64,000 nucleotides of DNA from JALORV01 sp963775635 (GCA_963775635.1 CAVZJO010000013.1:201764-265763), one strand, 5' to 3'. Positions 16,404 to 26,117 are shown, counted from the stretch's first letter. Notes: generated by a model from the letters alone, not told the origin. Program-made: numbers and translations.

Positions 16404-17192
16404 ATGATGGAGGACGTTGCTCGGCTGCTGGTGCCTTGCGTGCTCGGCATTACGGTCGCACTGCACTCCGGCGTGGCCAGCGCCCAGCCCGCAAGCGCGA
16501 TTCAATCGGTCAAAGGTTCGGTGGTCGCGATCGGAACTTTCCAGAGCACCCGGGTTCCGCAGTTCCGCTTCCTTGGCACCGGTTTTGCCGTCGGGGATGG
16601 AAGTCTGGCCGCCACAAATGCCCATGTCATCCCGGCGACACTCGACCCGGGCGCTGACCCGGAAGTGCTGGTGGCGTTGCTGCCCGGCGCCGAACCGACA
16701 CGGCTCGGCGTGAGAAGGCTGACGCGAGTGGCGATTGACTCCCGGCACGACGTCGCACTGATGAAAATGGACGGGCCGCCGCTGCGGCCGCTGGCGTTGC
16801 GGGACTCTTCCACTGTCGCGGAGGGCGACCAACTCCTGTTCACAGGATTCCCGATCGGCGGGGTGCTGGGCCTGTTTCCTGCTAGCCACCGGGCGATGGT
16901 GGCGGCCATTGCCCCGGTCGCTCTGCCGTCGGCCAGCGGGAAGAAACTCGACCCGAAGGTGGTAAGGCGTTTGCGGGATGACGCGTTCTCGGTGTTCCAG
17001 CTCGACGCCACGGCCTTTCCGGGCAACAGCGGCAGCCCGCTCTACGACCCGGCGACTGGCGAGGTGGTCGGCATCCTGAATATGGTGTTTGTAAAAGCCA
17101 CCAAGGAGTCGGCCCTGTCCCAGCCATCCGGCATCAGTTATGCCATCCCTTCCAGGTTCCTTATCGAGCTGCTCGCGCAGTCCGGCCGTTAG
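16404..17192 (+). CDS. Periplasmic trypsin-like serine protease
   Basis: This 262-residue protein has an N-terminal signal peptide (cleavage likely after ASAQ) and an HtrA-like trypsin fold without a PDZ domain. The triad can be placed: His74 in NAHVI, Asp116 in SRHDVALMKM, Ser209 in GNSGSP. It sits between the sugar dehydrogenase and the priming glycosyltransferase, a position where such a protease recurs in some XrtA loci. It lacks a PEP-CTERM tail, unlike the protease at 7081-8202. Of two adjacent ATGs (16404, 16407) the first is given. A role in quality control of exported components is inference. Confidence 0.85.
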   Translation: MMEDVARLLVPCVLGITVALHSGVASAQPASAIQSVKGSVVAIGTFQSTRVPQFRFLGTGFAVGDGSLAATNAHVIPATLDPGADPEVLVALLPGAEPTRLGVRRLTRVAIDSRHDVALMKMDGPPLRPLALRDSSTVAEGDQLLFTGFPIGGVLGLFPASHRAMVAAIAPVALPSASGKKLDPKVVRRLRDDAFSVFQLDATAFPGNSGSPLYDPATGEVVGILNMVFVKATKESALSQPSGISYAIPSRFLIELLAQSGR

Positions 17193-17628
17193 ATGTGCCG
17201 GGGACTCGTGAACGCGGTAGCCAGGCCGGACCAAAAAAGCAACGGCAGCCGACAGACAGCCATTGCCGTGTCCGCGGCTCTTGTATAGCCTTACCTTCCC
17301 CAAGTTGGGGGCTTAACTTTTTTAGGGGGAAATCGCCGCACAGAACAGGATTGCTCGGAGCAGACACACTGCCTCCCTATCCCTTGCAGCATTCGCTGCA
17401 TGTTCTCCCGATGAGTGTCAAGAGGAATACGCCACACGCCCGCTGCGACGGCTCGGGCTGTTAAGCCGACTCTTCCTCTTCGAAACTTTTCGGCAGCGCC
17501 CGGGGAGACTTGAGTGGATGCCAGAGCAGTCGCAAATCGGACATATAAGACAACGATCATCCAGGTAGTGTCCGCGTAAGACCCGCCCGACGCTTCGGCG
17601 CGCAAGGGGGCTACAGGAAGGAACTGCT
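17193..17628. other. Non-coding gap before the priming sugar transferase
   Basis: No gene is visible. CCCC-AAGTT-GGGG (17298-17310) followed after 7 bp by a T tract (17318-17323) may be a weak terminator for the upstream genes. The remaining 300 bp would hold the promoter of the polysaccharide operon. I saw no clear -24/-12 element and only a weak AT-rich patch near 17539-17549. Confidence 0.4.
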
Positions 17629-19026
17629 GTGATCAGTATTTCGCGTCGCCCGCTGTCGGTCGCCTCGTTCGCCGACATGGCGCTGTTTGCCGCCTTCTGC
17701 ATCATCTCGATGCTGATGGCCGTTTCTGTGCAACTCGGTCCCTACGGGACCGGGTCTGCGACTGCCTTGGTTCCGGCGCTCGAATTCGCTGCGATCACCA
17801 CGGCTGTCGGAACCATGTTCGGCCTGTTCCGCGCCGGCGAAAAGAAGCCGCTCAGTGTCGTCGTCACGCGCACGATGCTGGCACTTGCCGTTGCGGTTCC
17901 TATCTCCTACGTGCTGTTCACGCTGGTTCCATCCAAGGAAGCGGCGCGCAGCGTGCTGTCCTACGCAGCGCTGTTCACCCTCTCGTCGGTCATCCTGATC
18001 CGGCCGTTGCTCCTTGCGCTGGTCATCACCAGCGTCGGCACGCGCCGCGTGTTGATCGTCGGCAGTGGACCGGATGCGCTCGCGGTCGAAGACATCATCG
18101 AAGGCCAGGGACCGCGGCGCGCGGTGGTGGTCGGTTTCTATCCGGCCGGTTCGCCGGACGAGTCGACGGGCAACGGACGGGCGGGCAGGGCTCCCACCTT
18201 TCCGACCACGCTGAAGCTGCAGTCCATCGTCGAACGCTTCAGCGTCAGCGAGGTCATCGTCGCGGCGCGTGAGCAGCGGGGCGGCGCGCTGCCGATCGAC
18301 GATCTGCTCGAATGCAGGATCGGCGGCGTTCCGGTGTCCGACCTCTCGGCGTTCTACGAGCGCGCGCGGGGCGAGGTTCCGGTGGAGTCACTGAAAGCCA
18401 GCTGGCTCGTCTACGGTGCCGGCTTCGTGCAGAACCCGCTGCGCACGCTGGTCAAGCGAGCATTCGATGTCGTGGTGGCGACTATCCTGCTCGTGCTGGC
18501 CCTGCCGGTTCTCGCGCTGGCAATCGGCGCGATTTTCGTCGAGAGCGGAATGCCGGTGTTTTTCAGCCAGGAGCGCGTGGGACGCGCGGGCCGCGTGTTC
18601 AAGTGCCTGAAGCTGCGCACGATGCGTGTCGATGCGGAAGTCGACGGCGTCCCCCGCTGGGCCGCCGCAGGAGATGCCAGGGTAACGCGCGTCGGCCGCG
18701 TGCTGCGCAAGATGCGAGTCGACGAGATCCCGCAACTGCTCAACGTTCTGGTGGGCGACATGAGCCTGGTCGGGCCCCGTCCGGAGCGTCCATGCTTCGT
18801 CGATCAGCTGCGCAACGAGATCCGCTTTTACGATGTGCGCCACAGCATCAAGCCCGGTGTGACCGGGTGGGCGCAGATCCGCTATCCGTATGGTTCCTCC
18901 GTGCAGGACTCGCAGCGCAAGCTGCAGTACGACCTGTTCTACGTGAAGAACCACTCGCTGGTCCTCGATGTGCTGGTCCTGGCCGAGACGGTTCGCGTGG
19001 TCCTGTTTGGCGAAGGAGCGCAGTAG
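17629..19026 (+). CDS. XrtA-system undecaprenyl-phosphate sugar transferase (EpsB_2/WcaJ type)
   Basis: This 465-residue polyprenyl glycosylphosphotransferase moves a hexose-1-phosphate from a nucleotide sugar to undecaprenyl phosphate and starts each repeat unit. It has four N-terminal membrane helices, a Rossmann-like CoA-binding-type domain (about 130-260), a re-entrant helix near residue 275, then the catalytic bacterial sugar-transferase domain with VFFSQERVGRAGRVFKCLKL, DEIPQLLNVLVGDMSLVGPR and a C-terminal GVTGWAQIRYPYG. GTG 17629 has GGAAGGA upstream. It opens the run of polysaccharide genes that continues to 36.4 kb. Confidence 0.93.
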   Translation: MISISRRPLSVASFADMALFAAFCIISMLMAVSVQLGPYGTGSATALVPALEFAAITTAVGTMFGLFRAGEKKPLSVVVTRTMLALAVAVPISYVLFTLVPSKEAARSVLSYAALFTLSSVILIRPLLLALVITSVGTRRVLIVGSGPDALAVEDIIEGQGPRRAVVVGFYPAGSPDESTGNGRAGRAPTFPTTLKLQSIVERFSVSEVIVAAREQRGGALPIDDLLECRIGGVPVSDLSAFYERARGEVPVESLKASWLVYGAGFVQNPLRTLVKRAFDVVVATILLVLALPVLALAIGAIFVESGMPVFFSQERVGRAGRVFKCLKLRTMRVDAEVDGVPRWAAAGDARVTRVGRVLRKMRVDEIPQLLNVLVGDMSLVGPRPERPCFVDQLRNEIRFYDVRHSIKPGVTGWAQIRYPYGSSVQDSQRKLQYDLFYVKNHSLVLDVLVLAETVRVVLFGEGAQ

Positions 19027-19143
19027 CCGACGGGATACGAATGACGCGTCTTCGTTCCGGCCTGGCTGGCCGGGATCGACAAATCGTCGAGATACGAAGC
19101 GCCATTGCATAGCACCACTGTCGCTGGGGTGGACTAGACTCGA

Positions 19144-19162
19144 CGTGGGAATTTGTCCCACG
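19144..19162. repeat. Perfect inverted repeat in the leader of the export gene
   Basis: CGTGGGA and TCCCACG (7 bp each) flank ATTTG, 48 bp before the export lipoprotein start. A second hairpin, CCGGCC-TGGCT-GGCCGG, lies at 19057-19073. With no T tract after either, these may be an operator or an mRNA-stability hairpin rather than terminators. Confidence 0.5.
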
Positions 19163-19209
19163 GCCGGTCGAGCTGGTCGCGAAAAATCGTTCTTCCGGAG
19201 GAACTGTCT

Positions 19210-19827
19210 ATGAGGCAGCCGACTGTCATGTTCCGCATGATGTTTGCGATGGTGCTGGGCGCGACCCTCGGCGCCTGTACTTCGGGCAAGTATCCGCCGG
19301 CCCCGGCGTCTGCGGCGGTATCCGACTATCTCTACGTGATCGGCCCGCTCGATACCGTGAATATCGTCGTCTGGCGCAACCCCGAGCTGTCGATGTCAGT
19401 GCCGGTGCGTCCCGACGGGCGCATCAGCACGCCGCTGGTGGAGGATCTACCGGCGCTCGGACGCAATCCGGCGGCACTCGCGCGCGAGCTCGAAAAGGCG
19501 CTGTCGAAATACATCCGCGATCCGGTCGTCACCGTCGTCGTCAGCAACTTCGTCGGTCCGACGAGCGAGCAGATCCGCATCGTCGGCGAGGCGGCAAAGC
19601 CGCAGGCGGTGGCCTATCGACAAAACATGACGCTGCTCGACGTGATCATCGTCGTCGGCGGACTGACCGACTTCGCGGACGGGAACAAGTCGGTGCTGGT
19701 GCGTGGGTCGGAGCAGGGCAAGTCGTACGGCGTGCGTTTAGGGGACCTTGTGCGCCGTGGGGACATCTCGGCCAATGTGGACGTGCGGCCGGGTGACATC
19801 CTGATCATCCCGCAGAGCTGGTTCTGA
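19210..19827 (+). CDS. XrtA-system polysaccharide export lipoprotein (Wza-like)
   Basis: This 205-residue outer-membrane lipoprotein carries a signal peptide with lipobox LGAC, then a Poly_export (Wza) domain starting at YLYVIGPLDTVNIVVWRNPE and a SLBB-like domain with VRIVGEA-type sequence and VRPGDILIIPQSW at the end. Wza family members form the channel through which the polymer leaves the periplasm. This is the short PEP-CTERM-associated form. ATG 19210 follows GGAGGAAC at ideal spacing; the frame extends upstream to 19153 without a ribosome-binding site. It is followed by the chain-length protein. Confidence 0.93.
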   Translation: MRQPTVMFRMMFAMVLGATLGACTSGKYPPAPASAAVSDYLYVIGPLDTVNIVVWRNPELSMSVPVRPDGRISTPLVEDLPALGRNPAALARELEKALSKYIRDPVVTVVVSNFVGPTSEQIRIVGEAAKPQAVAYRQNMTLLDVIIVVGGLTDFADGNKSVLVRGSEQGKSYGVRLGDLVRRGDISANVDVRPGDILIIPQSWF

Positions 19828-19870
19828 GAGAAGCTTCCGCCCGAGCGGCTCGTCTTAATGGGTAACCACG

Positions 19871-21424
19871 ATGGAAGAAGTCATCCAACAAATACTGACC
19901 GCGCTGCGCGGCATGTGGCGCCGACGCTGGATAGGGCTGGCCGTCGCGTGGTTGGTCGCGACGGTCGGCGCAGTGGTCTTGCTACGCATTCCGGATCGCT
20001 ACGAGGCCGCGGCACGGGTCTATGTCGATACCCAGACAGTCCTCAAGCCGCTGATGTCCGGCCTGGCGGTACAGCCGAACGTCGACCAGCAGATCTCGAT
20101 GCTAGCCCGCACGCTGATCGCGCGGCCGAACATCGAGAAAATCATACGCAGCACCGACCTCGATGTGACGGTGAACACGCAGATCGACAGGGACAAACTG
20201 GTCGACACCCTGATCAATCGTATCAAGTTCATCGGCAGCGGCCGGGAGAACATCTACAGCATTTCGTACCAGGACGAAAGTCCCGAGCGTGCCAAGCGCG
20301 TGGTGCAGGATCTACTGTCGCTATTCGTCGAGTCGGGCGTGGGCAACAAGCGGCGCGACGCTGAGGGCGCGCGCCGGTTTATCGACGAGCAGATCAAGGG
20401 CTACGAGAAGAAGCTGGAGGAAGCCGAGAACCGGCTCAAAGACTTCAAGATGAAGAACCTCGGCTATACCGGGGGCGCCGGGCGGGACTACTTCACCCGC
20501 ATGAGCGCGATGGCGGAGGAGGTCCAGAACAGACGTCTCGAACTGCGAGCCGCCGAAGAGTCTCGTGATGCTCTTAAGCGCGAACTGCTCGGCGAGGACC
20601 CTGTGATCATGCCCGAGACCATGTCGGGCGGCGGCGGTCCGGCCACCGAATTCGACGCGCGGATCGCAGACCAGAAGAAACTGCTGGACGAACTGATGCG
20701 CCGCTATACCGAGCAGCATCCTGACGTGATGGCCACGCAGCGCCTGATCGCCCAGCTCGAGGAGCAGAAGAAACAGGACCTCGATGCGCGCCGTAAGGCA
20801 GCCGTGCAGAACCCCGGCAAGTTCACGACCTCGACGAATCCTGTGTTTCAGCAGATCAAAATCTCGCTCGCGGAGGCGGAAGCCAACGTCGCCGCGCTGC
20901 GCGCCCGCTTGACCGAGAGCGACGGACGGCTTTCACAGCTGCGGGCCGCCGCGGGCCGAGCGCCGCAGATCGAAGCCGAGATGGCCCAGCTGAACCGCGA
21001 TTACGACGTGCTGCACAAGAACTACGAACTTCTGGTCGCGCGGCGCGAGTCGGCAACGATGGCCGAGGATGTTGACTCGACCGCGCGCATGACTGAGTTC
21101 CGCATCATCGAACCCCCGCGCATTTCGCCGAAAGCCGTGTTTCCGAACCGGCTCGCGCTGGTTCCGCTGGTGCTAGCCCTGGCGATCGCCGCCGGACTGG
21201 CGGTTGCGCTGGCGGTCTCGCAAATCCTGCCGACGTTCCACGATCCCAAGCAGTTGCGCGCGACGACGCAGCGCGCGGTGCTCGGCAGCATCTCGCTGCA
21301 GGCTACGTTGCCGGTGATTCGCAGGAAACGCGCCGCCAATGCCGCCTTCGCCGGCGGGCTGGCCAGCCTGCTCGTGATGTACGGTAGCTGGATCGCCTGG
21401 GTATCGCTGGCGGCGCGCGTATGA
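19871..21424 (+). CDS. XrtA-system chain-length determinant (Wzz/GumC family)
   Basis: This 517-residue inner-membrane co-polymerase controls polymer length and couples synthesis to the export channel. It has a transmembrane helix at about residues 15-38 followed by the Wzz domain (YVDTQTVLKPLMSGLAVQP), long coiled-coil segments at about 160-380 reaching into the periplasm, a GNVR-like IEAEMAQLNRDYDVLHKNYE before the second helix, and a short cytoplasmic end. Unlike GumC-BY-kinase fusions, the kinase is a separate gene 10 bp downstream. Confidence 0.93.
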   Translation: MEEVIQQILTALRGMWRRRWIGLAVAWLVATVGAVVLLRIPDRYEAAARVYVDTQTVLKPLMSGLAVQPNVDQQISMLARTLIARPNIEKIIRSTDLDVTVNTQIDRDKLVDTLINRIKFIGSGRENIYSISYQDESPERAKRVVQDLLSLFVESGVGNKRRDAEGARRFIDEQIKGYEKKLEEAENRLKDFKMKNLGYTGGAGRDYFTRMSAMAEEVQNRRLELRAAEESRDALKRELLGEDPVIMPETMSGGGGPATEFDARIADQKKLLDELMRRYTEQHPDVMATQRLIAQLEEQKKQDLDARRKAAVQNPGKFTTSTNPVFQQIKISLAEAEANVAALRARLTESDGRLSQLRAAAGRAPQIEAEMAQLNRDYDVLHKNYELLVARRESATMAEDVDSTARMTEFRIIEPPRISPKAVFPNRLALVPLVLALAIAAGLAVALAVSQILPTFHDPKQLRATTQRAVLGSISLQATLPVIRRKRAANAAFAGGLASLLVMYGSWIAWVSLAARV

Positions 21425-21434
21425 GGAGCCGAGC

Positions 21435-22394
21435 TTGAGCACGATCGAACAGGCCGCCAAGCGGCTCGAACAACTGCGGCAGGCGGGCGTCGACCTTGGC
21501 GCCACTGTGGGTTCCACCCCACCGCCGCAGGAGTCGGCGCCACCGCACGAATCCGTGCCGTTGCGGGTCGCGCGCGAACTCGACGCGCATGGTGGCGGTG
21601 CCGTCACGGCTGCACGCGCGCGCCGCGCCGAGCCGGTAACCGCTCCCGCCCGCCACGCCCCGCTGGCACGCGTGGAGATCGACCTAGCGCGGCTTTCAGC
21701 CAATGGCTACGTGACGCCCGCTGCCGCGCGCTCGCGCCTGGCCGAGGAGTTCCGCGTCATCAAGCGGCCGCTGCTCACCAACGCCCGCGGCAAGTCGGCG
21801 GCGGCGATCTCAAATGCCAACCGCATCATGGTCACCAGCGCCCTACCAGGAGAGGGCAAGACCTATGTTTCGCTCAACCTGGCGATGAGCCTCGCGATGG
21901 AGCTCGACACCAGCGTCCTGCTGGTCGATGCCGACGCCTCACGGCCGGCCGTGCTCGAGCGGCTTGGCCTGCCGCCATCGCGGGGCTTGCTCGACCTGTT
22001 GGCCGATCCGGCGTTGTCACTCGACGAATGCGTGCTCGCCACCAACGTCGAGCGCCTGTCGATCCTGCCCGCGGGGACGCAGCGGTCGCAGGCCACCGAG
22101 TTGCTGGCAAGCGACACGATGACCCGCCTCGTCGAGCAGTTGTCGGCCGACGATCCGCGCCGCATGGTGTTGTTCGACACGCCGCCGCTGCTGGCCGCGT
22201 CCGAATCGCGCGTGCTGGCGGCCCACATGGGGCAGGTGCTCCTGATCGTGGCGGCCGACGATACGCCGCAGGATTCAGTCAAGGAGGCGCTCGCGACGAT
22301 CGAAAACTGCCCGGTCGTCGTCACGCTGCTCAACAAGGTATCGCCCGGCAACAGCGGCAACTACTACGGTTCGTACGGCGCGTACGACGCGTAA
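21435..22394 (+). CDS. XrtA-associated tyrosine autokinase (BY-kinase)
   Basis: This 319-residue cytoplasmic BY-kinase works with the chain-length protein and cycles it by tyrosine phosphorylation. It has a proline-rich N-terminal 100 residues, Walker A SALPGEGKT with Lys142, Walker A' VLLVDAD, Walker B RRMVLFDTPPLL, and a Tyr-rich tail NYYGSYGAYDA, where autophosphorylation occurs in this family. The start is TTG 21435, with AGGAG upstream. Homology to CpsD/CapB kinases is clear. Confidence 0.93.
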   Translation: MSTIEQAAKRLEQLRQAGVDLGATVGSTPPPQESAPPHESVPLRVARELDAHGGGAVTAARARRAEPVTAPARHAPLARVEIDLARLSANGYVTPAAARSRLAEEFRVIKRPLLTNARGKSAAAISNANRIMVTSALPGEGKTYVSLNLAMSLAMELDTSVLLVDADASRPAVLERLGLPPSRGLLDLLADPALSLDECVLATNVERLSILPAGTQRSQATELLASDTMTRLVEQLSADDPRRMVLFDTPPLLAASESRVLAAHMGQVLLIVAADDTPQDSVKEALATIENCPVVVTLLNKVSPGNSGNYYGSYGAYDA

Positions 22395-22459
22395 GTCCGG
22401 CGGACACGGCGATGCCCCTGACATCTCTTGCGGCACGCCGCTCACGCGCTGGGAGCCGC

Positions 22460-24052
22460 ATGCCGAAGCGACTCGCGACGCTGATTCTGGCTGCGATCGG
22501 AGCCAGCGGGCCGGCTGAGGGGCAGTACCAGCCCGCTGCCCCGGTAGGTGGCGGAATTGACGTGCCGGCGCCGGGCAGGGTTGGCTGGTGGAGCGAGACC
22601 AGCATCACCACGCAGGCGACGCTGACCAACAACGCCAACTACGGCGAGTCGGAGGTCCGCGAGGGCGACCTCATCATCCAGCTGATTCCGACGTGGAACT
22701 TCCACCGCGAGGGAGCGCAGCTGCGCGTCGACGGCTCTGTCGCGCTCGACATGCTCGGCTACGTCAACGGCGTGCAGACCAGCAGCATCCTGCCGCAGGC
22801 CAACATCCTGGCCAACCTCGAGGCGATCGACAACTTGTTCTTCGTCGATGCCTCGATTGTCGTCGATCAGTTTGTCGAAAACCCGTTCCTGCCGCGTTCG
22901 GAGTACTCGTCGACCAACAATCTCTACACGACCACGAATGCGCGGCTGGCGCCGTACTTCAGGGGGAATATCGGACAGTATGTGAGCTGGCAGATCCGCA
23001 GTGACAACACATATACGTGGACATCTCAGTCGGATAGTCCGCTGGAGAACGCGTACTACGTCAGGAACCTGGCCGAGGTGGTGCGCGCCCCGACACCACT
23101 CGGGCTGACGCTGCGTCTTACCAATGATTTGACCCGCATACAGGACCAGGTGCAGCCCGACCAGACGCTGAACACCGCCCTTGCCATCGTTGATTACGCC
23201 TTCACCCCGCAGTTCACGTTCGGACTGCGGGGCGGCTATGAGAACACGACCTACACCGCGAGCGAGGAGTCTGGCCCGATTTACGGCGCCAACGTCGCTT
23301 GGCGTCCAACGCCCGTTTCCAGCCTGATCGGCTATTGGGAAGAGCGGTTCTTCGGGCCGAGCTACCAATTCAATGCCGCGCACCGGCAGCGTCGGCTGGC
23401 TTCGTCGGCGACGTTCTACCGGACCGTCACGACCTACCCGCAGTTGCTGCTGCAGATCCCGCCGACCGGCAATGTCTCAGGCCTGCTCGACGCGATCCTG
23501 GTCGCGCGCTTCCCCGATCCGACCGTACGCCAGCAGCAGGTGCTCGACCTGATCAACCGGCAGGCGCTGCCGGAAGCCCTTCCGGCCGGCGCGTACATCT
23601 ATAACCAGAGCGCCAACATATTGACGGGCGGCAACGTCAACTTCGCACTGCTTGGGGTGCGAAATACGCTCGCGTTGAATATCTTCTACCTCAAGACCGT
23701 ATTGCTGCCTGATCCGCGCGTGCCGCCGACCTTCCTGGCGTTCAACAACAACGAGCAGATCGGCGCCGCCATCACATTGAGCCATCAGCTGACGCCGATC
23801 ATCAACCTCAATGGCACGGTCGGCGGCAACGAGACGAAGGGGGTTGGACCAACGGAGGGTTTCGAGACGCGCGAGGGGCTGGCGAGCCTGCAGGTCAACT
23901 GGCGGCTATCGCTGCGCGACACCCTTTTCGCCGGGACGCGCTACCAGTTCACCAAGAACAAAAGTGGGACGGTCACGCAATTCGGCAACACCAGCGAGGC
24001 TTCCATCTTCATGGGCCTGTTCCACAGCTTCGGCAGCTTGAGCAGCTGGTAG
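22460..24052 (+). CDS. XrtA-system outer-membrane beta-barrel protein (TIGR03016-type)
   Basis: This protein of about 530 residues has an N-terminal signal peptide (MPKRLATLILAAIGASG) and then alternating hydrophobic/polar strands typical of an outer-membrane barrel. The last strand ends in an aromatic-rich FHSFGSLSSW, a C-terminal signature for barrel insertion. It matches in position and size the PEP-CTERM-associated outer-membrane family found next to the ATPase in XrtA loci. ATG 22460 has GGAG 7 bp upstream; an in-frame ATG at 22412 would add 16 residues. Its function is unknown but presumably in secretion or anchoring. Confidence 0.85.
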   Translation: MPKRLATLILAAIGASGPAEGQYQPAAPVGGGIDVPAPGRVGWWSETSITTQATLTNNANYGESEVREGDLIIQLIPTWNFHREGAQLRVDGSVALDMLGYVNGVQTSSILPQANILANLEAIDNLFFVDASIVVDQFVENPFLPRSEYSSTNNLYTTTNARLAPYFRGNIGQYVSWQIRSDNTYTWTSQSDSPLENAYYVRNLAEVVRAPTPLGLTLRLTNDLTRIQDQVQPDQTLNTALAIVDYAFTPQFTFGLRGGYENTTYTASEESGPIYGANVAWRPTPVSSLIGYWEERFFGPSYQFNAAHRQRRLASSATFYRTVTTYPQLLLQIPPTGNVSGLLDAILVARFPDPTVRQQQVLDLINRQALPEALPAGAYIYNQSANILTGGNVNFALLGVRNTLALNIFYLKTVLLPDPRVPPTFLAFNNNEQIGAAITLSHQLTPIINLNGTVGGNETKGVGPTEGFETREGLASLQVNWRLSLRDTLFAGTRYQFTKNKSGTVTQFGNTSEASIFMGLFHSFGSLSSW

Positions 24053-24063
24053 GGTATAGGCGC

Positions 24064-25149
24064 ATGTACGAAGACTTCTACAGCCTCACCGGCAAGCCCT
24101 TCCAGCTCAGCCCCGATCCTGCGTTTTTCTTCGGCAGCAAGGGTCACACGAGCGCCTTTTCATACCTGAAGTATGGCGTCTATCAGGGCGAGGGCTTCCT
24201 GGTCATCACCGGCGAGGTCGGGGCCGGCAAGACCACACTGGTGCGCGCGCTGCTCGAGGAGCTCGATGTCAAGACCATTGTTGCTGCGCAGATCGTCAGC
24301 ACGCAGCTAGAGGCCGATGACCTGCTGCGAGCGGTCGCCAAGGCGTTCGGCATCCGCGTGCTGCAGGACGACAAGGCGAGCCTGCTTGCTGCGATCGAGG
24401 CGTTCCTGCTGATGCTGTTCCAGCAGAACAAGCGTGCTCTGCTGATCATCGACGAGGCGCAGAATCTGAACCCCGGTTCGATCGAAGAGCTGCGCATGCT
24501 GTCTAACTTCCAGTGCGGCGACCAGGCGTTGCTGCAAAGTTTCCTGGTCGGGCAGCCGGAACTGCGTAACCTGATGCGCTCGCCGGCGATGGAACAGTTC
24601 CGTCAGCGCGTGATTGCCTCCTACCACCTGGGCCCGCTCGACGAGCATGAGACCAAGGCCTACATCGAACACCGCCTGCATCGGGTGGCATGGAAAGGCG
24701 ATCCGGAGTTCGACCCGTCGGCGTTTCACGGTGTGTTCGCCGCCAGCGGCGGCGTTCCGCGCCGGATCAATGCCATCTGCAATCGGTTGCTGCTCGCGGG
24801 CTTCCTCTCGGGCCAGCATCGCTTTAGCGGCTCCGAGGTCGCCGCGGTCGCCGCCGAGATCACCGGCGAAATCGGTCCGCAGGCGGTCGTCACGCCGTTA
24901 CGCGAGTTTGCGCCGCTGTTCAGCGGCGGCGCGGGTGCGGGCGGAGGGGCAAGCGGGCATCCCGATCTTGTCGGCAACGTGCGCCGCCTGCTGTCGATGG
25001 CCGACCGAGTCGATGCTCTGGAACGAAATGTCAACGAACTGCTCACCCTGGTTCGTGCCTTGGTCGAGCCGGAACGTGCCTTGCCCGAAGACGAGCCGCC
25101 GCGGCAGGAGCCTCCGCGCCGACGCCGCAAGACCTCGTCGAACGCTTGA
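24064..25149 (+). CDS. XrtA/PEP-CTERM-associated ATPase (ExeA/GspA-like)
   Basis: This 361-residue AAA ATPase resembles the ExeA/GspA secretion ATPase. It begins MYEDFYSLTGKPFQLSPDP, the classic opening of the family. It then has Walker A GEVGAGKTT (about residues 55-63), Walker B LLIIDEAQNL and sensor region SFLVGQPEL. The C-terminal ~80 residues are low-complexity, ending in a highly basic RRRRK stretch. No transmembrane helix is evident, unlike GspA. Its partner role in XrtA loci is undefined; it may energise an envelope step. Confidence 0.92.
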   Translation: MYEDFYSLTGKPFQLSPDPAFFFGSKGHTSAFSYLKYGVYQGEGFLVITGEVGAGKTTLVRALLEELDVKTIVAAQIVSTQLEADDLLRAVAKAFGIRVLQDDKASLLAAIEAFLLMLFQQNKRALLIIDEAQNLNPGSIEELRMLSNFQCGDQALLQSFLVGQPELRNLMRSPAMEQFRQRVIASYHLGPLDEHETKAYIEHRLHRVAWKGDPEFDPSAFHGVFAASGGVPRRINAICNRLLLAGFLSGQHRFSGSEVAAVAAEITGEIGPQAVVTPLREFAPLFSGGAGAGGGASGHPDLVGNVRRLLSMADRVDALERNVNELLTLVRALVEPERALPEDEPPRQEPPRRRRKTSSNA

Positions 25150-25154
25150 CCACG

Positions 25155-26117
25155 ATGCCCCAACTCCTCGATCGCGTCCGTTCGCGGCCCGCAGGTGCGG
25201 AGTGCATTCCGCGGGTCAGTCCTGTTGCGCACGATGTGCAGCCGGGCGGCGAGCCAATCGGGAGGCGGGCCGCTCGCCGCGAGGCGCTGACCAACGCGCT
25301 GACGGTCGATGTCGAGGATTACTTCCAGGTCTGGGCACTCTCGCCACACATTGAGCGGCAGCGCTGGGAAACCATGGAATGCCGGGTCGAACGCAACATG
25401 GACCGGTTGCTCGAGCTATTCGATTCGCGGAAAGCGCGCGCGACGTTCTTCACGCTCGGCTGGGTCGCCGAGCGCTACCCGGCGATGGTGCGCAAGTTGG
25501 TCGCGCACGGTCACGAACTCGCGAGCCACGGCCAGTCCCACCTGCGAGCGACTGAGCAGTCGCCCGACGAGTTCCGGCATGACATCAGCACTGCGCGCCG
25601 CGTGCTGGAGGATGTCGCGGGCGTTGCCGTGCGCGGCTATCGCGCCCCAAACTTCTCCATTGGCCGCGACAACCTGTGGGCGCTCGACTGCATCGCCGAG
25701 GCCGGTTACACCTACAGCTCGAGTGTCTACCCGGTGCGGCACGATCACTACGGCATGCCCGACGCGCCGCGCTTCGCGCATCGGACCCAAAATGGACTGC
25801 TCGAAATTCCGATCAGCACCACGCGGCTGCTCGCGCGCAACCTGCCGGCGGGCGGTGGCGGCTTCTTCCGGCTGCTGCCGTACCGTGTCTCGCGCTGGGC
25901 CATCGAGCGTGTCAATCGCGTCGACGGTCAGCCGGCGATCTTCTATTTCCATCCTTGGGAGATCGATCCGGGCCAGCCGCGCATTCCCGGCGTGAGCATC
26001 AAGACGCGCTTGCGCCACTACCTCAATCTCGACCGCACCGAGTCACGTCTCGCCCGGCTACTGTCGGATTTCCGCTGGGATCGCATCGATCGCGTGTTCG
26101 AGATCGACGCGGCGTGA
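25155..26117 (+). CDS. XrtA-system polysaccharide deacetylase
   Basis: This carbohydrate-esterase-4 type deacetylase is expected to remove N-acetyl groups from the polymer. Family residues are NALTVDVEDYFQV with the two metal/base Asp, SHGQSHLRA with the metal His, RGYRAPNFSI, and FYFHPWEIDPGQPRIPG near the end. The family usually begins within ten residues of the ALTVD segment, whereas this frame has about 45 extra N-terminal residues. ATG 25155 is given, but a GTG at 25236 is a credible shorter start. It overlaps the FemAB-like gene by 4 bp. Confidence 0.9.
   Translation: MPQLLDRVRSRPAGAECIPRVSPVAHDVQPGGEPIGRRAARREALTNALTVDVEDYFQVWALSPHIERQRWETMECRVERNMDRLLELFDSRKARATFFTLGWVAERYPAMVRKLVAHGHELASHGQSHLRATEQSPDEFRHDISTARRVLEDVAGVAVRGYRAPNFSIGRDNLWALDCIAEAGYTYSSSVYPVRHDHYGMPDAPRFAHRTQNGLLEIPISTTRLLARNLPAGGGGFFRLLPYRVSRWAIERVNRVDGQPAIFYFHPWEIDPGQPRIPGVSIKTRLRHYLNLDRTESRLARLLSDFRWDRIDRVFEIDAA

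Noticed and set aside
16212..17303. Long minus-strand open frame opposite tviB and the protease
   Set aside because: It is antisense to two well-supported genes and has no recognisable domain.
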